From positions 1 through 7,001 of the forward strand of contig JAEMSB010000246.1 of NCBI GenBank assembly GCA_016463045.1: DNA of 7,001 nucleotides. The letters run 5' to 3'. Below are positions 5,217 through 7,001 of the stretch, in pieces (position 1 is the stretch's first letter; each line of letters starts with the position of its first letter). This stretch comes from Niveispirillum sp. (lineage in GTDB: Bacteria > Pseudomonadota > Alphaproteobacteria > Azospirillales > Azospirillaceae). The position numbers and the translations under genes were made by a program. Below the pieces are notes generated by a model. The model was not told the origin of the DNA and did no database searches. It saw only the letters and a list, made by a program, of their open reading frames with translations.

Positions 5217-6471
5217 TCCCCACCCAGACGGCGGCGACGATGGTCGGCACGGCAATGCCGGTCATCAGCGCCTTGGGCGGCAGTCCGCCAATGGTGGGTA
5301 GGCCATCCACCACGTACTTCACCAGCCCCAGCAGATAGTAGGAGATGGCGAAGACGGACAGGCCTTCGACCGCTTCCTGAATACGCAACTGGGTGCGCGC
5401 ACGGTGTTCCAGGCTTTTCAGGATTTCGGCATTCTGTTCCGCCCGCTGCACATCCACACGGGTACGCAGCAGCGAACTGGCGCGGCTGATCCCGGCGGCC
5501 AGCTCTCCCTGACGCCGGGCCACCGCCTCACAGGTGCGGACGGCGGGGCGGAAACGGCGTTCCAGGAAGACGCCAAGGCGCTGCAGGCCGGGTATCCGTT
5601 CTTCCCGCAATTCCTCCACCCGCCGTTCGACCAGTTCAGCATAGGCCGTCGTGGCCCCGAACCGGTAGCGGCAGCGCACCGACAGGGCTTCGGCTTCTGC
5701 CGCCAGACGGGTCAGCGCATCCAGCAGCCCATGTTCTTCCGCCAGATTGCCGCCTAGGGCGGTGCTGGCCACGATGCCTTCCAGCCGCTGTTCCAGGCTG
5801 GCCAGTTCCGGCCCTGCCTCCCGCGCCAGGGGCAGGCCCAGCAGCGCGGTCATGCGGTAGGTCTCAATCTCCAGCAGACGCTGGATCACACGGCCGGCAT
5901 GGCTGGCCGACAGCGCCTTGTCGCGCACCAGGATGCGGGTATGGCCGTCGCTGCCTAGGTGGAAATCGGTCCAGACAATCGCCTCGCCGCCCGCCACCTC
6001 GCTGCCCAGCAGCTCTCCGCGCGGGAAGATGGCGGACAGGCTGTCGGGCGTGTGATGCGGGTCCCCATCCGGCTCCAGCCGTAGATGGCAGGCCACCAGA
6101 CGCGGCCCCGGCAGCCGCGAGGTCCAGTCGGCCAGACGCGGGGACAGGGCCGACCAGTCCCCCGCCTCACCCGGTGCCATGTCGGCGATGGTGACGGCGG
6201 TGAATTCGGTATGGCGTTCCCATTTTACGGTGCGGCCATCGACCAGCAGCTGCACCTGCCGCAGTTCCAACCCTGGCAGGGGCAGGCCGACATCGCGGCA
6301 CAGCGCCAGCAGATGGGCGTGATCAGCCCCCAGCTCCCCCGTCAGATGGGCCAGATGGGTGATGCGCGCCGGGGTCGTGATCCGCATGTGCGGACGCGCG
6401 TGCAACTCGTCATTCAGCTGCGTGCGTTGGGGATGATCCCTTCCGTCGCGCCCGTCCGGTGCCATCGCCAT
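5179..6471 (-). CDS. DUF3422 family membrane-anchored protein
   Basis: A conserved proteobacterial family of unknown function. From the preferred start the protein has 430 residues. The N-terminal signature is HPQRTQLNDELHARP (13-27). An alpha/beta domain follows, including KWERHTEFTAVTI (83-95) and a segment near PGPRLVACHLRLEPDG (122-136). Then comes a long helical, charged region (about 220-368), two likely membrane helices (about 371-391 and 402-420) and a basic tail, RRLRR. This order suggests a cytoplasmic body anchored at its C-terminus. An upstream ATG at 6489 would add six residues but has no Shine-Dalgarno sequence, whereas the ATG at 6471 has GGGGGAA (6482-6476) four bases before it. 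The gene ends inside the flavoprotein gene on the other strand. It lies 88 bases after the minus-strand gene at the right edge and may be co-transcribed with it. Confidence 0.88.
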   Translation of the reverse strand: MAMAPDGRDGRDHPQRTQLNDELHARPHMRITTPARITHLAHLTGELGADHAHLLALCRDVGLPLPGLELRQVQLLVDGRTVKWERHTEFTAVTIADMAPGEAGDWSALSPRLADWTSRLPGPRLVACHLRLEPDGDPHHTPDSLSAIFPRGELLGSEVAGGEAIVWTDFHLGSDGHTRILVRDKALSASHAGRVIQRLLEIETYRMTALLGLPLAREAGPELASLEQRLEGIVASTALGGNLAEEHGLLDALTRLAAEAEALSVRCRYRFGATTAYAELVERRVEELREERIPGLQRLGVFLERRFRPAVRTCEAVARRQGELAAGISRASSLLRTRVDVQRAEQNAEILKSLEHRARTQLRIQEAVEGLSVFAISYYLLGLVKYVVDGLPTIGGLPPKALMTGIAVPTIVAAVWVGIRRLRRAVSSGK

Positions 6472-6510
6472 GAAGTTCCCCCGGTTCATTATTTTGATTA
6501 TGGTTAACTA
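6472..6510 (-). promoter_or_regulatory. Upstream region of the DUF3422 gene with RBS and a TTAACCAT site
   Basis: Read on the minus strand, this AT-rich stretch contains GTTAAC and TTAACCAT (6507-6500), then GGGGGAA (6482-6476) just before the ATG at 6471. TTAACCAT is the form of a CtrA half-site described in Caulobacter, and CtrA occurs across alphaproteobacteria. A single 8-base match is weak evidence and may be chance. The Shine-Dalgarno sequence is well supported and decides the start. Confidence 0.3.
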
Positions 6511-6559
6511 TGACGTGGGTGGTGGCGGTGCGCCATGAGACATGTTGGCAAGATGCTAC

Positions 6560-7001
6560 TTATGCCCGCACACCGGCGCCGCGTGATGCCGATTGGACAC
6601 GCGCCCAGAAATGTGCCCCCGTCTGAAACCCGATTGTGCCGGCGTATCCGACCGTTTCAAGACTGTCGCGGAAGATGGTGCCGATGGATTGGCGCAGGTC
6701 CGCCGACAGCAGCGTCTGGGTCCGGATCATCAGGTCGAAGCGGCCGGGCCAAACCAGTCCGTCCAACTGCATGGGGCCGAGACGGCTGAAATTGAGGTCA
6801 AGAAGGAAGCGCTTGGCAGGGCCACGGCCATCGGCCCGCTTCTCCTCTCCCTCCTGATCCGTCGCGCTGCGTACATGTAGCTGGGCGCGCATCACCTGTT
6901 CCGGCACGCCGAACGGGATGGGCATGCCGCGCCAGCCATCGGGCGTCGGTTCCGCCGCCTGCCGTGCCGCCGCCTGGAAATCCTCCCGCAACTGGGCCAG
7001 C
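6560..7001 (-). CDS. C-terminal part of an uncharacterised protein, possibly FliK-C-like (partial)
   Basis: The frame is open to the right edge and ends at a TAA (6562-6560), giving the last 146 residues. The TTG at 6991-6989 is not needed as a start because the frame continues upstream as Leu-Ala-Gln, so the gene begins beyond the window. The visible part starts with an alanine/glutamine-rich helix. A GWRGMPIPFG segment and a strand (about QLHVR) follow, then a charged linker, then KRFLLDLNFSRLGPMQLDGL, RFDLMIR, an amphipathic helix, and GYAGTIGFQ. The strand-strand-helix-strand order, with an LG pair in the first strand, resembles the flagellar hook-length control (Flg_hook) C-terminal domain. 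That is a pattern judgement, not a recognised family hit. Codon use supports a real gene. Confidence 0.7.
   Translation of the reverse strand, partial: LAQLREDFQAAARQAAEPTPDGWRGMPIPFGVPEQVMRAQLHVRSATDQEGEEKRADGRGPAKRFLLDLNFSRLGPMQLDGLVWPGRFDLMIRTQTLLSADLRQSIGTIFRDSLETVGYAGTIGFQTGAHFWARVQSASRGAGVRA

Noticed and set aside
6472..6489. ATG at 6489-6487 as the start of the DUF3422 gene
   Set aside because: No Shine-Dalgarno sequence precedes it. The six added codons contain the GGGGGAA that correctly positions the ATG at 6471.

Overview
The window looks like chromosomal DNA from a GC-rich alphaproteobacterium, most likely of the Rhodospirillales/Azospirillaceae type. This is inferred from protein character and not confirmed by any search. 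The evidence is a serC-serA pair in which SerC is of the alphaproteobacterial/archaeal-like class, a leader matching the placement of the serC RNA motif, a 526-residue SerA with an ACT domain, a PP_4765-type flavoprotein and a DUF3422 protein. Codon use looks homogeneous, with strong G/C at third positions, and I see no phage, transposase, CRISPR or tRNA sequence.

Layout, left to right. Positions 2-166 hold the 3' end of an unrecognised plus-strand gene. A 233-base gap follows, containing GC-rich hairpins, a candidate promoter (314-342) and a structured leader with its ribosome-binding site inside a hairpin (about 345-399). Then come serC (400-1557), a 121-bp REP-like inverted repeat (1580-1700), and serA (1741-3321), which ends at a textbook UUCG-loop terminator. 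A stand-alone 120-residue protein made only of the chemoreceptor signalling tip (3520-3882) follows, closed by a second strong terminator with a GCGA loop. Next is an FAD-dependent HI0933/PP_4765-family flavoprotein (3978-5216). Its 3' end overlaps by 38 bp the 3' end of a convergent DUF3422 membrane protein (5179-6471, minus strand). The right edge carries the C-terminal part of another minus-strand gene (6560 to beyond 7001), with a fold pattern loosely like the FliK C-terminal domain.

Function. SerA oxidises 3-phosphoglycerate to 3-phosphohydroxypyruvate and SerC transaminates it to phosphoserine, so the two genes give the first two steps of serine synthesis. They are probably co-transcribed under the serC leader, with the repeat element sitting in the transcript between them. 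The mini-chemoreceptor is transcriptionally insulated and is the most unusual gene here. The flavoprotein and DUF3422 protein are conserved families without an assigned role, and the sequence gives no functional link between them.

The best candidates for a second look are the isolated signalling-tip protein, the serC leader with alternative pairings around the ribosome-binding site, the REP-type inverted repeat splitting serC from serA, and the CorA-like layout of the DUF3422 protein. I do not see a convincing new multi-gene system in this window.
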